The notes beneath the pieces were generated by a model. It saw only the letters and a list, made by a program, of their open reading frames with translations. It did no database searches and had not been told where the DNA came from. Below are positions 1-9,028 of a stretch of 64,000 nt of DNA, piece after piece. The number at the start of each line of letters is the position of its first letter. The stretch's first letter is position 1. The translations under genes and the position numbers were made by a program. Origin of the DNA: WYZ-LMO11 sp964617245 (GTDB lineage Archaea; Thermoproteota; Methanomethylicia; Methanomethylicales; Methanomethylicaceae); the NCBI GenBank assembly GCA_964617245.1, contig CAZTWF010000106.1, forward strand, positions 1 through 64,000, written 5' to 3'.

Positions 1-1
1 A

Positions 2-760
2 GAAATAAAAAGTAAAAAAGCTCGTATGAGACAATTAGGAAAAGTCTACATTATTATTTTAATTATAATAATAGCTATAGGATTTATTCCTACTGTAAAT
101 TCAACAAGAGTAGCAAATAGACCTGTTATGGTGCTTTCTTCAGCAACAGGAGCAGCTACTATTATTACTGATTGGATAGATGCATTAAATTGGATGTATA
201 ATAACATCCCATATAATAGTATAGTAGGTTGTTGGTGGGATTATGGATATTGGATAAATGTTATTGCAAATAAATCAGTAATTGCTGATAATTCAACTAC
301 AAATAGTACTCAAATAAAATTAATTGCAGAAGCTTTTTTGAATGATGAAGAATATGCACTTAATATATTTAAAATGATGCGAGTTGAATATGTTGTAGTC
401 TATGAACCTTGGATTCTTTTGAAAACAGAACCACAAATAGCATTACCTCCATGGAGTGTTATTGGAGATTTTGAAAAATCAACAGCAATGATGGCTATTG
501 CTGGATATGAATCTTCTGATTATATAGATACATTGTCATTAAATATAGGAGGAAAAGTAATAAATTGGCCTTTACCACTTGGACCAAAAGCACATAATAC
601 ATTATTATATCAATTATTATTCTATCCTTTTATAGAAGGATATAGACAATTACTTGGTATTTATATTGAAGAACCAAAATATTTTCAACTTGTCTATCAT
701 TCTAATAACTATTGGGTATTAATATACAAAATAAATTATCCTGATTTAGAATCATATTGA
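2..760 (+). CDS. aglB: Oligosaccharyltransferase STT3/AglB, C-terminal part (5' truncated)
   Basis: C-terminal part of the membrane enzyme that transfers lipid-linked glycans to Asn in N-glycosylation sequons on the outer face of the membrane. The frame is open to the window edge, so the ATG at 26 is probably an internal Met and the multi-helix N-terminus lies upstream. Visible are one hydrophobic helix (about residues 7-22 after that Met), then the soluble domain with the STT3 signature WWDYG (in GCWWDYGYW), which contacts the sequon Ser/Thr. The 3' end overlaps the convergent nop10 gene by 25 bases. Identification by the signature is firm; whether this is the only paralog cannot be told. 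Confidence 0.88.
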   Translation, partial: EIKSKKARMRQLGKVYIIILIIIIAIGFIPTVNSTRVANRPVMVLSSATGAATIITDWIDALNWMYNNIPYNSIVGCWWDYGYWINVIANKSVIADNSTTNSTQIKLIAEAFLNDEEYALNIFKMMRVEYVVVYEPWILLKTEPQIALPPWSVIGDFEKSTAMMAIAGYESSDYIDTLSLNIGGKVINWPLPLGPKAHNTLLYQLLFYPFIEGYRQLLGIYIEEPKYFQLVYHSNNYWVLIYKINYPDLESY

Positions 761-921
761 GAATTTTTTAATGATAAAATTAATGCTAATCTATATTTAC
801 TATACTTATTTTCAGGAGAAAATCTTGCTGGATGTGGATTTTTAAGTTGCCCACCACAATATGGACATTTATCATCTCTTAAAGTATATTCTCCACAAGA
901 ACTACATTTTTTCATTTTCAT
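736..921 (-). CDS. nop10: H/ACA RNP protein Nop10
   Basis: Small zinc-ribbon protein of the H/ACA guide RNP, which isomerises uridine to pseudouridine in rRNA together with Cbf5 (encoded here at 43703), Gar1 and L7Ae (56119). The N-terminus has CSSCG and CPYCG, a four-Cys zinc site, then the HPARFSPENKY segment typical of the Nop10 linker that docks on Cbf5. At 61 residues it is normal length. It directly follows aIF2alpha on the minus strand (4 bases between them), the usual archaeal nop10-aIF2alpha-S27e-L44e order. Its C-terminus runs convergently into aglB. Confidence 0.92.
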   Translation of the reverse strand: MKMKKCSSCGEYTLRDDKCPYCGGQLKNPHPARFSPENKYSKYRLALILSLKNSQYDSKSG

Positions 922-925
922 TTTT

Positions 926-1714
926 TCACCTTACAAAACTTCCTGTTCCACCTAATTGTGTTATTTTATTCAAGATCTTATCAGTACTTTCTTTTAATAT
1001 AACCTCAGCAGTTTTATAATCTCTTGCAGTTACTTTTATTCTATATTTTGGTGCTCCCAAATAAGTAATTTCAACTTTTACATCTTTACTATTGATCTCT
1101 CCTGAAATTAAGGCCTCTCTAATATCTTCAATGCCTTTTGGTTTTGTAGATGTTAATGTTAATACTCCTGAAACTTCTACTAATGGAATTTCAATATGAT
1201 GTTTTGCAACTTCATATATTACATCTGCCCATTCTTTTTTTATTCCCATATCAGTTAATACTTTTGATCCATTTATTACAGTAGTTTCTAATGCACCATA
1301 AAGCTCTCCATATTGATCTTCTAAAGGTATGGCAATTTTATTAATAGCTTCTGATAATGGCATTTTAAGTTTATTAGCAATTTCTTCAAAAATTTTTTCT
1401 GATTTTTTAAATCTCTTCCATTGAATTAATTTTTCTTTTCTTTCTCTATCTGTTACTTTTTTTAATGATAAATCTATATGACCTTTCTTTTCATCTACAC
1501 GAATTACTTTTAATACAATTTTTTGTCCTTCTTTTATAAAATCTCTAATATTTTTAACCCAGACTGATGCAACCTCTCCTATTGGTACATATCCTACTTT
1601 ATCAAATTCATCTAACTTTACATAAGCTCCATGATCATATATTTTTATAGGTGTAGCAACTACAAGTTCACCTAATTCAGGAAATTCTCTTTTTCTAAAT
1701 GGCAAATATTTCAC
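926..1714 (-). CDS. eif2a: Translation initiation factor aIF2 alpha subunit
   Basis: Alpha subunit of the aIF2 heterotrimer that carries initiator Met-tRNA to the small subunit; the gamma subunit is at 59831. The 262 residues show an N-terminal S1 OB-fold (about 12-85, with GAYVKLDEF and HIDLSLKKV), a central helical domain and a C-terminal alpha/beta domain. Length and domain order match archaeal aIF2alpha. It sits between rps27e and nop10, almost certainly in one operon. No regulatory Ser is expected or obvious, unlike eukaryotic eIF2alpha. Confidence 0.95.
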   Translation of the reverse strand: MKYLPFRKREFPELGELVVATPIKIYDHGAYVKLDEFDKVGYVPIGEVASVWVKNIRDFIKEGQKIVLKVIRVDEKKGHIDLSLKKVTDRERKEKLIQWKRFKKSEKIFEEIANKLKMPLSEAINKIAIPLEDQYGELYGALETTVINGSKVLTDMGIKKEWADVIYEVAKHHIEIPLVEVSGVLTLTSTKPKGIEDIREALISGEINSKDVKVEITYLGAPKYRIKVTARDYKTAEVILKESTDKILNKITQLGGTGSFVR

Positions 1715-1717
1715 CGT

Positions 1718-1912
1718 TTAGACTTCTTTTATCTTTTCAGTTAATATTTTTGCTTTTCCTCCTGTTGGTCTTACTAATTCTCTACCACATATATTACATT
1801 TAACTATAATAGAAGCATGAGAAAATGTTATTTGTTCATTACCACAATCTGGACATTCAATTTTTATAAATTTAGTTTTTGGCATTGGTGTTAAAATTTC
1901 TCTTTTCCTCAA
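1718..1912 (-). CDS. rps27e: Ribosomal protein S27e
   Basis: Small-subunit zinc-ribbon ribosomal protein. It has CPDCG near residue 20 and CNICG near residue 41, making the four-Cys zinc site, followed by the conserved LVRPTGGKA tail. It lies 3 bases upstream of aIF2alpha and 11 bases downstream of rpl44e on the same strand. The Met at residue 10 is an alternative start, but the usual N-terminus is consistent with a start a few residues before the KFIKIECP stretch. Confidence 0.92.
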   Translation of the reverse strand: MRKREILTPMPKTKFIKIECPDCGNEQITFSHASIIVKCNICGRELVRPTGGKAKILTEKIKEV

Positions 1913-1923
1913 GAATATTCACC

Positions 1924-2199
1924 TCATACAATTTCTAATTTCTTCAATCTTATTCCTTTTCTTTGATTTTGATAACCACAAACTTTACACTTAAGTTTAA
2001 TACTTAATTTCTTAGTTGTTTTTGCAAATCTTTTCTGTACTGGTTTTCTTGAGCTTCCATATCCTTTCTTTTTTCTTGCATATCTTCTTGCACCTTCAGC
2101 TAAAGCTCTTTCTCTTCCTTTTTTATATAATGTAACAGTATGAATAGTATGTGCTTTACATCTAGGACAATATGTGTTTATTTCCTTTGGAACTTTCAT
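1924..2199 (-). CDS. rpl44e: Ribosomal protein L44e
   Basis: Large-subunit protein near the E site. It is 91 residues and very basic, with CPRC at residues 11-14 and CKVCG near residue 74 as the zinc ligands. The middle holds the typical RRYARKKKGYGSSRKP region. It is followed by S27e and preceded by the GINS gene with a 1-base gap. The family match is clear across the full length. Confidence 0.94.
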   Translation of the reverse strand: MKVPKEINTYCPRCKAHTIHTVTLYKKGRERALAEGARRYARKKKGYGSSRKPVQKRFAKTTKKLSIKLKCKVCGYQNQRKGIRLKKLEIV

Positions 2200-2200
2200 A

Positions 2201-2653
2201 TTATTCTGACCTCCTCTCTATTGGAATAGCTACACCTCTTTTTATTAATACCTCTGCATTTTGTGATGGCAACGAAACCACATCTTCTGCTTTATAAGGA
2301 CCATAAGTCTTCCCATCTATTCCAATAAATGATGAAACATCTTGAAGAATTCTTACTAATATTCTTTTCGGACTTTCAGTCTTTTTTTCAAGTAAAATTA
2401 TAAATTCATCAAATATATCAGTAGTTGATTCTATTGATTTTAAAATAATTTTTTCTTTTCTTATTTTTATTATTCTTTCTAATAATAATTTTACTCTTTT
2501 TATTTCCATTTCATTCAATTTTCTTAAACTTTCTCTATCTTCTTTTAATTTTTCTAAATAACTCTTTAATTCTTCTATAAAATTCTGAGAAATCTCTTGT
2601 AATTCTTTATTCTTTTTTTCATTTAACCAAATTTCAATTAATTTTTTATACAT
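2201..2653 (-). CDS. gins15: GINS complex subunit, Gins51 (Psf1/Sld5-like)
   Basis: Subunit of GINS, part of the archaeal CMG-like replicative helicase (Cdc45/RecJ-MCM-GINS). The first 100 residues form a charged helical A domain. The C-terminus holds the small beta-rich B domain (FIGIDGKTYGPYKAEDVVSLP, then NAEVLIKRGVA). A-then-B order is typical of the Psf1/Sld5 branch, so Gins51 rather than Gins23. It shares one base with priS downstream in an operon that also encodes PriL and PCNA, a replication cluster. Confidence 0.85.
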   Translation of the reverse strand: MYKKLIEIWLNEKKNKELQEISQNFIEELKSYLEKLKEDRESLRKLNEMEIKRVKLLLERIIKIRKEKIILKSIESTTDIFDEFIILLEKKTESPKRILVRILQDVSSFIGIDGKTYGPYKAEDVVSLPSQNAEVLIKRGVAIPIERRSE

Positions 2654-3882
2654 TAATGTACCAACTCCGCAGCACCTTTACATAAAAGATATATTCCCAA
2701 ACTTTTTGGCACCTCTATTTCTCTATCTTTTATTGGTCCAATTTCATAATCTTCTATTCTTATTTTTGGTATTTCTTTTACATATATTTTCATCTCTCCA
2801 GATCTAAATACAACTGAATCTTTTAAAGGATCAAATTTTTCTAAATCACTATATGATAATCTACATACTTTTAGTCCTGTTTTTCCATGTAAACTATTTG
2901 GATATCTTATTAGTCTTTTTATATCAATAGTTACTCTTTCATCAATATTACATAAAATATCTTTAATAGCAATATTGATAATTTTTGTAATCTTTCCAAT
3001 TCCTACTTTATTTAGTCCAATCCATGATGGTGGATTAGACATTATGCCTTCAAGAATTTTTTCTTTATTTCTTATTATAATTTCTGCACTTTTACCAATA
3101 ACACTCTTTAATTCTTCTAATGTACATCTACTTATATATTCATAAAAAGTTCTTGCAATTCTTCCTCTCCATCCTGAATCTTTAGGATCTGGTCCTATTA
3201 TTGATCCATTAACTCCTATTTTAAAACCATGAAGTCTTGGTTCTAAACCTATTCCCTTTACATAATCTACAATTTCTCTTCTTCCATCATTACTTAATTT
3301 TTTAAAATTTTCAGATAATACATGAATATGATATCCTCTATGTCCTGAAAAACATATTTCTATTTCTTCTATTTTTATTCCAAAATCAGGAATTAAGTAT
3401 TCATCAATTAGTTTAAATACTTCATCTTTTGCTATATTAAGACAATTTTCACATACCCATGAAATTGATTCTATTTTTTTCTGTCCACAATTTGGACAAT
3501 TTTCAGGCATTTGGCCTATTCCTTGAAAATTACAATTTAAACATTTCCATTTATCATGATCTAATTTACAATGAGTTGGTATATGATCTGCATCAACATC
3601 AAATATTAAATCAGCGCCTTCCCATCCTTTACTATTCATATCAGTTGCATGAGGTTCCCTATAGTATGCTGATGAATAGTATAAATGTAAAGGAGTATTT
3701 TTCTCTATATATTCTTTTAAAGTTTTTAAATTATTAAAACTCATATGCCTTATCATTATATCATTCTCAAAGGGAATAATTGCAATTTCTCTTTTACTTA
3801 AATCCTTAATGAATAATTCTTCTTCACTTAAATTCTTATAGTATTTTCTAAATTCATATATTATTTCTTTTAAATTATACAT
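2653..3882 (-). CDS. priS: DNA primase small (catalytic) subunit PriS
   Basis: Catalytic subunit of the archaeal/eukaryotic-type primase that makes primers for replication. The metal-binding acidic motif is FDVDADHI (Asp95 and Asp97), and SGHRGYHIHV supplies the nucleotide-binding Ser/His motif. A zinc knuckle (CLNC ... CPNCG, around residues 114-134) is inserted after the acidic motif as in other archaeal PriS. Length of 409 residues is in the upper normal range. It overlaps priL by 8 bases, so the two primase subunits are translationally coupled. Confidence 0.93.
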   Translation of the reverse strand: MYNLKEIIYEFRKYYKNLSEEELFIKDLSKREIAIIPFENDIMIRHMSFNNLKTLKEYIEKNTPLHLYYSSAYYREPHATDMNSKGWEGADLIFDVDADHIPTHCKLDHDKWKCLNCNFQGIGQMPENCPNCGQKKIESISWVCENCLNIAKDEVFKLIDEYLIPDFGIKIEEIEICFSGHRGYHIHVLSENFKKLSNDGRREIVDYVKGIGLEPRLHGFKIGVNGSIIGPDPKDSGWRGRIARTFYEYISRCTLEELKSVIGKSAEIIIRNKEKILEGIMSNPPSWIGLNKVGIGKITKIINIAIKDILCNIDERVTIDIKRLIRYPNSLHGKTGLKVCRLSYSDLEKFDPLKDSVVFRSGEMKIYVKEIPKIRIEDYEIGPIKDREIEVPKSLGIYLLCKGAAELVH

Positions 3883-4885
3883 TTTTCTTTTTCCTCATTA
3901 TTTTATAATATTGTAATGGATGTTTAATTTTTTTACAAATTTCATTAGACTCTATACAAATTCCAAATGATTTAAGTACTTCACATTTTGGTGGAAGATA
4001 TTTTGTTTTTGAGCCTATCATTCCAGCAATATGTTGTATTTGATATCTTGCCTTATTTTCATCAAAATCTACTACTTTTCTAAAATACTCTAGAATTTCT
4101 TCTATATTCATTCCTATATTTAGTAAAAATGATGTTACTGTAAATCTAGCCATATGAGAAATAGCTTTACCACTTTCCATATCTTTAATTATATAAGAAA
4201 TACAAGGTGGTAAATCTTCTTTTATTGGAGTATGAATTTCTTCATATTCTTCTTTTATTTTTTTCTTTTTTATTTTATCCTTAACTATTTCTGCTTTACA
4301 TAGAAGTTGTTCTGGTAATTTTAATCTTTTTATGTCTTCTTCTTCTGATTTTTTTATTATTTTATTTTTTACAGCTTCTGAAATAAGTCTTGCAATTTTT
4401 ATTTTTTTCAAATACACTTTTCCATTATCTAGATGTAAATTTATAAGCTTCCATTCTCTAGCTTGAAATCTTGGAGATATTTCAAGAAATTGTTCAATTG
4501 GAATTATAAAATTATCTTTAATTAATTCTAAATTCCAATCAAAACTATCTTTTGCTATTTCTATTATTTTATGATCATCTTCCATAGTAAGCATTTCATA
4601 ATATAATTTTTGTTCATTATTTGCAAATCTTCTTATGAGCCATGCATTTTTAAGCCCATATATTAATGCAAGAGCCACAGCATATGATAATATTTCTTTT
4701 TCAGGATCATACAAATCTATCTTAATTAACTTGCCTTCTACTGCAAATTTAATTCTTTCTAAAGCTCTTTCTACAATATCATTATATTTATCTGTAAAAT
4801 CATTTATACTCAGATTTAGGCTTTCTATATATTCTGAGGCTTTTTTTAAAAATGGATATTTTGCTAAATCTTCTTTTGTAAGCAT
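3875..4885 (-). CDS. priL: DNA primase large subunit PriL
   Basis: Regulatory subunit of primase that shapes product length. The C-terminal third has four spaced cysteines (in CISYIIKD, KCEVLKS, GICIES and ICKKIKH), the ligands of the conserved 4Fe-4S cluster. The N-terminal domain is helical and the middle is Lys-rich. It lies between priS and pcn. The closing KHPLQYYK segment is typical of archaeal PriL C-termini. Confidence 0.92.
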   Translation of the reverse strand: MLTKEDLAKYPFLKKASEYIESLNLSINDFTDKYNDIVERALERIKFAVEGKLIKIDLYDPEKEILSYAVALALIYGLKNAWLIRRFANNEQKLYYEMLTMEDDHKIIEIAKDSFDWNLELIKDNFIIPIEQFLEISPRFQAREWKLINLHLDNGKVYLKKIKIARLISEAVKNKIIKKSEEEDIKRLKLPEQLLCKAEIVKDKIKKKKIKEEYEEIHTPIKEDLPPCISYIIKDMESGKAISHMARFTVTSFLLNIGMNIEEILEYFRKVVDFDENKARYQIQHIAGMIGSKTKYLPPKCEVLKSFGICIESNEICKKIKHPLQYYKIMRKKKNV

Positions 4886-4925
4886 CTAAAATTAAAAAGT
4901 AATAAAAAGTATTAAGACTTTCGGA

Positions 4926-5678
4926 TTATTCAGCTTCCATTCTTGGGGCTAGATAATATGTTATTTTTCCACCAGTTAAAAGACCAAAATCCATTCTTAA
5001 GGGCATATCTGTTGAAAACATTAGTATACATACATCAGATAAATCTGCTGCTGACATCATTTTTTTCAAATATGATAAAGTATATAATGCATGTGCACTT
5101 TCTTTCAATTCTATTGAAAGAAGTTCTCCACTATCTTTAGTTATTTCTACTTCTACTTCTCCTCTATCTCCACTTGCACTTATCTTTAAAATTTCATCTT
5201 CAGCAGAAATTTTTGCAAAATCACTTACAACTTCAGCATCTTTTATAGCATCTTCAAGTGCTGAAGCTAATAATTTTACAGTAGCAGAAAATGTTATATT
5301 TGGAATTGATAATTCTTCTCTTCCTATATCTAATAATGGCATTGAAAATGTTCTTGTAAATTTTCCTCTAAATTTAATTTTTAATCTTGCTTCATCTTCT
5401 CCTTTTTCTAACTCTAATTTATCACTTGAAGATGCTCTTTTCATTATTTTCTTAAAGTCATCAAAATTCACACCAATGAATTCTTCTTTTGTACATTCAT
5501 AATACTCAAAGGCAGATTTTGGTATATCTAAGTCTATCATTGCTATTCTTGAAGGATCCATAGCTCTTAATTTAATTCCATCTGAATTTGCTACAAATGC
5601 ACCTTCTTCTACTAAAGCACATATTGACTCTATTATTTCTCTCCAAATTTTACTATCTGGAAATATAGCTTTAAACAT
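4926..5678 (-). CDS. pcn: DNA sliding clamp PCNA
   Basis: Homotrimeric replication clamp. Chosen start is the Met of MFKAIFPDSKIW, where PCNA proteins normally begin; this gives 250 residues, the family length, while an upstream in-frame ATG at 5711 would add 11 residues with no family counterpart. Landmarks are KLRAMDPSRIAMIDLDIP in the first domain and the C-terminal LAPRMEAE, the usual LAPR end that contributes to client (PIP-box) binding. An AT-rich TATA-like stretch lies near 5740-5755 upstream, so this may be the promoter of the pcn-priL-priS run. Confidence 0.95.
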   Translation of the reverse strand: MFKAIFPDSKIWREIIESICALVEEGAFVANSDGIKLRAMDPSRIAMIDLDIPKSAFEYYECTKEEFIGVNFDDFKKIMKRASSSDKLELEKGEDEARLKIKFRGKFTRTFSMPLLDIGREELSIPNITFSATVKLLASALEDAIKDAEVVSDFAKISAEDEILKISASGDRGEVEVEITKDSGELLSIELKESAHALYTLSYLKKMMSAADLSDVCILMFSTDMPLRMDFGLLTGGKITYYLAPRMEAE

Positions 5679-5780
5679 AAAGATCCCTATATTATAAGTA
5701 AACTTATTCAATTTATTTATTTTCTTTTTTAATGAGTAAAAATTTATATAAAGACAATTTTTAAATTTATTATCAGAATT

Positions 5781-6107
5781 TTATTCATATTCCCTCCACG
5801 TATGTCCACATTTTGTACATCGATAAAATCTAGTTGGGGGCTCATCAGCTCTTCTTGTTTGCATCATCCAATAATATGCTTCTTTATTACCACATTTACT
5901 ACATTCTGCTTTTGTCTTAGGAAGTATTCTTTCTTCAGAGGAATCAGATTGCTTAATTATTAAAGTCTCTTTTATTGTAGTAATTTTTTCAACTATTTTT
6001 TCTTCAATATTACAAGCATTTTTTATATATCCACATCTTTTACATACGAATACATTCTTCTTTTTATCAAATATTAGTAAGTTTTTACAATATGGACAGA
6101 ATTCCAA
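5781..6107 (-). CDS. tfs: Transcription elongation factor TFS (TFIIS/RPA12-like)
   Basis: Transcript-cleavage factor that rescues backtracked RNA polymerase. The N-terminal zinc ribbon is CPYC ... CKRCG; the C-terminal one is CSKCG ... CTKCGHTW. Between the last two pairs is RRADEPPT, containing the acidic Asp-Glu tip that reaches the polymerase active site. The 108-residue length is typical. It lies upstream of pcn on the same strand, a common archaeal neighbourhood with rpoL. Confidence 0.94.
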   Translation of the reverse strand: MEFCPYCKNLLIFDKKKNVFVCKRCGYIKNACNIEEKIVEKITTIKETLIIKQSDSSEERILPKTKAECSKCGNKEAYYWMMQTRRADEPPTRFYRCTKCGHTWREYE

Positions 6108-6144
6108 TATTATCCCCTTTCAGAAAATCAAAAATTCAATAATT

Positions 6145-6468
6145 TTAGCTTATCGGTTTTAACCATTTTTTAATTCCTTCTATTATTACTTTAGCAGAAT
6201 CAATATTTCTTTTACAAGTCTTCATAATAGGTAAATTACTTTGATCTCCAAAAATTTTTTTAATATTCTCAGTAAAATAAAATCCACAAATTTCATAATA
6301 ATATCCTTCTTCCATCAACCATGAAATTAATTCATTATAATTTTTAATTCCTTTCTTTATGCATATTCCATTTATCCAACATCCTCTAAATATTATGGTA
6401 ATGATTATGTCATGGTTTATACAATCTACAAAGGCTACTCTTGTCTCTTTTTTCAATTTTTTCACCAT
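6145..6468 (-). CDS. Hypothetical protein (107 aa)
   Basis: I do not recognise this protein. It is 107 residues, mixed hydrophobic and basic, with four cysteines (in VDCINHD, RGCWING, GICIKK and EICGFY) plus one in MKTCKRN, and ends in a Lys/Ile-rich helix. The spacing does not match a standard zinc-ribbon. It lies between tfs and rpoL on the same strand with about 40-95 base gaps, so it may be co-transcribed. Base use looks like its neighbours. It could be a lineage-specific small protein; no function is assigned. Confidence 0.55.
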   Translation of the reverse strand: MVKKLKKETRVAFVDCINHDIIITIIFRGCWINGICIKKGIKNYNELISWLMEEGYYYEICGFYFTENIKKIFGDQSNLPIMKTCKRNIDSAKVIIEGIKKWLKPIS

Positions 6469-6561
6469 ACCACAAATTTCAACTCAGAATAATCATTCTT
6501 CTTCTAAAAAGTTATTTTTGATCTCCATCATAAAAATAATATCTTCAAATTTTAATCTTCA

Positions 6562-6843
6562 TTATAATTTAAAGAGACTTTTTAATTTTTCCTGTAATTC
6601 TTTTGTCTCTTCTTCAATTTTTAGTATAGCATTAATTAGAGCATCCTTTGGATCTTCTTCTCCATCTGTATGTATTACTAATCTAATTCCACCAGTAATT
6701 GGATGTAATACTCTATAGCCTGCTAATTTTACATGTTTATCTTTCATTAAATAACTTCTCAGTAAATTACCAATTGTATGATCCTCTTTTTCAAATTCTA
6801 ATTCAAGTAGTTTATTATCATATTTAATTACTTTTATTGTCAT
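6562..6843 (-). CDS. rpoL: RNA polymerase subunit L (RPB11-like)
   Basis: Assembly subunit that pairs with RpoD (46956) to form the alpha-dimer equivalent. The diagnostic DHTIGNLLRSYL motif (residues about 22-33) is followed by GYRVLHPITGG and the C-terminal amphipathic helix. The length of 93 residues is usual. It overlaps the csl4 gene by 20 bases, so it is translated in the same operon. Confidence 0.95.
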   Translation of the reverse strand: MTIKVIKYDNKLLELEFEKEDHTIGNLLRSYLMKDKHVKLAGYRVLHPITGGIRLVIHTDGEEDPKDALINAILKIEEETKELQEKLKSLFKL

Positions 6844-7402
6844 ATTTTTCCTCTCTTATTAAATAATATAGTGATATCTTTTTATTTACAAATATTTTAT
6901 CTTTACTACAATGTAGTTTTCCCTTCTTTAATATTAACTCATGACCACATTTTGGACATGTAGAATATATCACTCCAAGATCTTTTTCTGCAATAGTTAG
7001 TTGATATGGAGGCCATGATGTTATTACTTTTGCTAATATCCAATCACCTATACCAATTAAATTAAATATTGAATGTACTATTCTTTTTGATATTTGAGAT
7101 ATATGAAGCACACCAGTCATTGGTCTTTTTAGATCTCCTTTGTTTTTTATTCTTACAATATCTACTGTTGCAAAATCATCTTTTACAAAACTAACAATAA
7201 TTCCTTCAATTATATCTCCACATTCTGGAATTATTGGTTTTGATATTGGTTTTACATATATTTTCTTTTCTTTTTCATCTATTATTAAATTTCCTAAGCT
7301 TAGAGAAAATATCTTTCCTTTATCTATATACACACCACTTCCAGGTATATATTCTTCCTCTACTCCTACTTCCTGACCAGGAACTACTATACGATTACTC
7401 AT
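6824..7402 (-). CDS. csl4: Exosome RNA-binding protein Csl4
   Basis: Cap subunit of the archaeal RNA exosome (with Rrp41/Rrp42, not in this window). The N-terminal segment has VVPGQEVGVEEEYIPGSGVY typical of Csl4. A central S1 OB-fold follows (about residues 60-140), then a C-terminal zinc ribbon with CPKCG near residue 154 and HCSKD near 168. Overlaps both neighbours by 4-20 bases. Confidence 0.93.
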   Translation of the reverse strand: MSNRIVVPGQEVGVEEEYIPGSGVYIDKGKIFSLSLGNLIIDEKEKKIYVKPISKPIIPECGDIIEGIIVSFVKDDFATVDIVRIKNKGDLKRPMTGVLHISQISKRIVHSIFNLIGIGDWILAKVITSWPPYQLTIAEKDLGVIYSTCPKCGHELILKKGKLHCSKDKIFVNKKISLYYLIREEKYDNKSN

Positions 7403-8025
7403 ACTCCCTTCCTCGTTATCTTATAAAGATCTGCTTTAAATACATAGAATTTCTTTTTATGGAATTGATAAGTGTGAGGTAATTTTATTTTTAACGGAAC
7501 AATTTCCTCAATTTTTGCATTATTATCACTAATAAACTTAATCATAAATTTTCTTATTCTTTCTCCTCCTTTATGTAAAGAATATATTTTTGGTGCTATT
7601 TTTAGTCCAGCAATTATAAATATCCTATCTGCACCTTTTCTTCTTACACCAAAGGGTGGATTCTGAATAACAATATCTCCTTTTATTTCAATATTTCTTA
7701 CATCTCCAACAATGAAATCCATCCTATCTAATACCTTAAGCTCATAAGCATTTTCTCTAGCATACTTTATTGCTTTTTCATCTATGTCTACTCCAATGAC
7801 ATATTTTGCACTTAATAATGCAGCACCTATACCAAGAATTCCTGTACCACATCCAAGATCAATAACTATCTTATTTGATATATCTTTGTGACGAAAATTA
7901 ATATACCATAATATATCAGCAGCTATTGTTGCTGGAAGCTTATATTGTTCTAATGATAATATAGGAGATTCAAATGATTTTATTTTTTCTAATATTATTT
8001 CTAATTCTGTTTTAGATGAAATCAA
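7399..8025 (-). CDS. METTL5-like RNA N6-adenine methyltransferase
   Basis: Class I SAM-dependent methyltransferase. Motif I is DLGCGTGILGIGA and motif IV is NPPFG, the signature of enzymes that methylate an exocyclic amine of adenine. The N-terminal LEQYKLPATIAADILW segment is typical of the METTL5 family, whose eukaryotic member makes m6A on 18S rRNA. The rRNA target is inferred from homology. It overlaps dph2 and csl4 by 4 bases each, inside an information-processing operon. Confidence 0.82.
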   Translation of the reverse strand: MISSKTELEIILEKIKSFESPILSLEQYKLPATIAADILWYINFRHKDISNKIVIDLGCGTGILGIGAALLSAKYVIGVDIDEKAIKYARENAYELKVLDRMDFIVGDVRNIEIKGDIVIQNPPFGVRRKGADRIFIIAGLKIAPKIYSLHKGGERIRKFMIKFISDNNAKIEEIVPLKIKLPHTYQFHKKKFYVFKADLYKITRKGV

Positions 8026-9002
8026 TTTTTTAACACCTTTATAAGTTCATAAGCTTCTTCTATGTTTAGTATAGGTTTTTGAAAATTTTCTCTATTATCA
8101 ATAGAAATTCTTGGACAACCAGTAATTATAAATACATCAATATATGTAAAAGAAGAAAGTTCATTCCAATTGACATTATCAGAGATCAATAATGTAACTT
8201 TTTTCCCCATTTTTTCTAATTTATATTTTAAATCTAATGCAATTTCTTCATTAAATTGACCTCTTCTACTTACTAATATTATTCCAAAATTTTTTGCATT
8301 TTTTGCATTATGAATTGCCCACAATTTTTGAGCTATTATTTTTTTCTTAAGTTTTTCAATATCTCTAATTTCATTTCTATAAGGATCTGCTATAAATAGT
8401 GGTTTATCTATTATCATAGCAATTCCAAGAGCATGAAAATCTCCTCCTCCTAAATATAATATAACATCTACTTTTTCAGAGATTCTTAAAGCTCCATTAA
8501 TTTTACATCCAAGAACTAATCCCTTACTTTCTTCATCAATAATTACTTCTAGTCCATGAGAATTAATTATTTTTGAGAAAGAATCTATACTCTTTAAATG
8601 TTGATAATTTGTTACTAATCCTATTTTTTTGAATCTCTTTTCAGATAAAAATTCAATAGTCTTTTTAGCTAATTCTTCTATTCTTCCTAAGTAATCAGCT
8701 CTAATATATATTGTTGGAATTCCTTCTTTTTCTACAAATTTCTCATGTCCTATATGAATAAGTAAATCAAAATCATATTCTTTACCAATATAATCTGCTA
8801 TATAGCAACTACCATAACATGGATCTGTAGAAAATACTATTAAAACATCTTTTAATGAGAGATATTCTAGTATTTTAGAAGCATATGGTTTTAATCCATC
8901 TGGTAATTGAATTAATACTTTTTTTGCTTTTCTAGTTAATATTTCTTTTAATATATTTTCTATTTCAATATCATAAGGAATATTAAAATCATTTATTTTC
9001 AT
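8022..9002 (-). CDS. dph2: Diphthamide synthase Dph2
   Basis: Radical enzyme that transfers the 3-amino-3-carboxypropyl group of SAM to a His of aEF2, the first step of diphthamide formation. Three cysteines bind the 4Fe-4S cluster in the family, and the candidates are visible in TDPCYGSC, LVLGCKING and ITGCPRISID, one in each third of the protein. The 326-residue length is normal. GDFHALGIA is another conserved segment. It is in the csl4-METTL5-dph2 overlap chain. Confidence 0.92.
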   Translation of the reverse strand: MKINDFNIPYDIEIENILKEILTRKAKKVLIQLPDGLKPYASKILEYLSLKDVLIVFSTDPCYGSCYIADYIGKEYDFDLLIHIGHEKFVEKEGIPTIYIRADYLGRIEELAKKTIEFLSEKRFKKIGLVTNYQHLKSIDSFSKIINSHGLEVIIDEESKGLVLGCKINGALRISEKVDVILYLGGGDFHALGIAMIIDKPLFIADPYRNEIRDIEKLKKKIIAQKLWAIHNAKNAKNFGIILVSRRGQFNEEIALDLKYKLEKMGKKVTLLISDNVNWNELSSFTYIDVFIITGCPRISIDNRENFQKPILNIEEAYELIKVLKN

Positions 9003-9028
9003 AAGTTATTCATAAATTAATATGAAAA

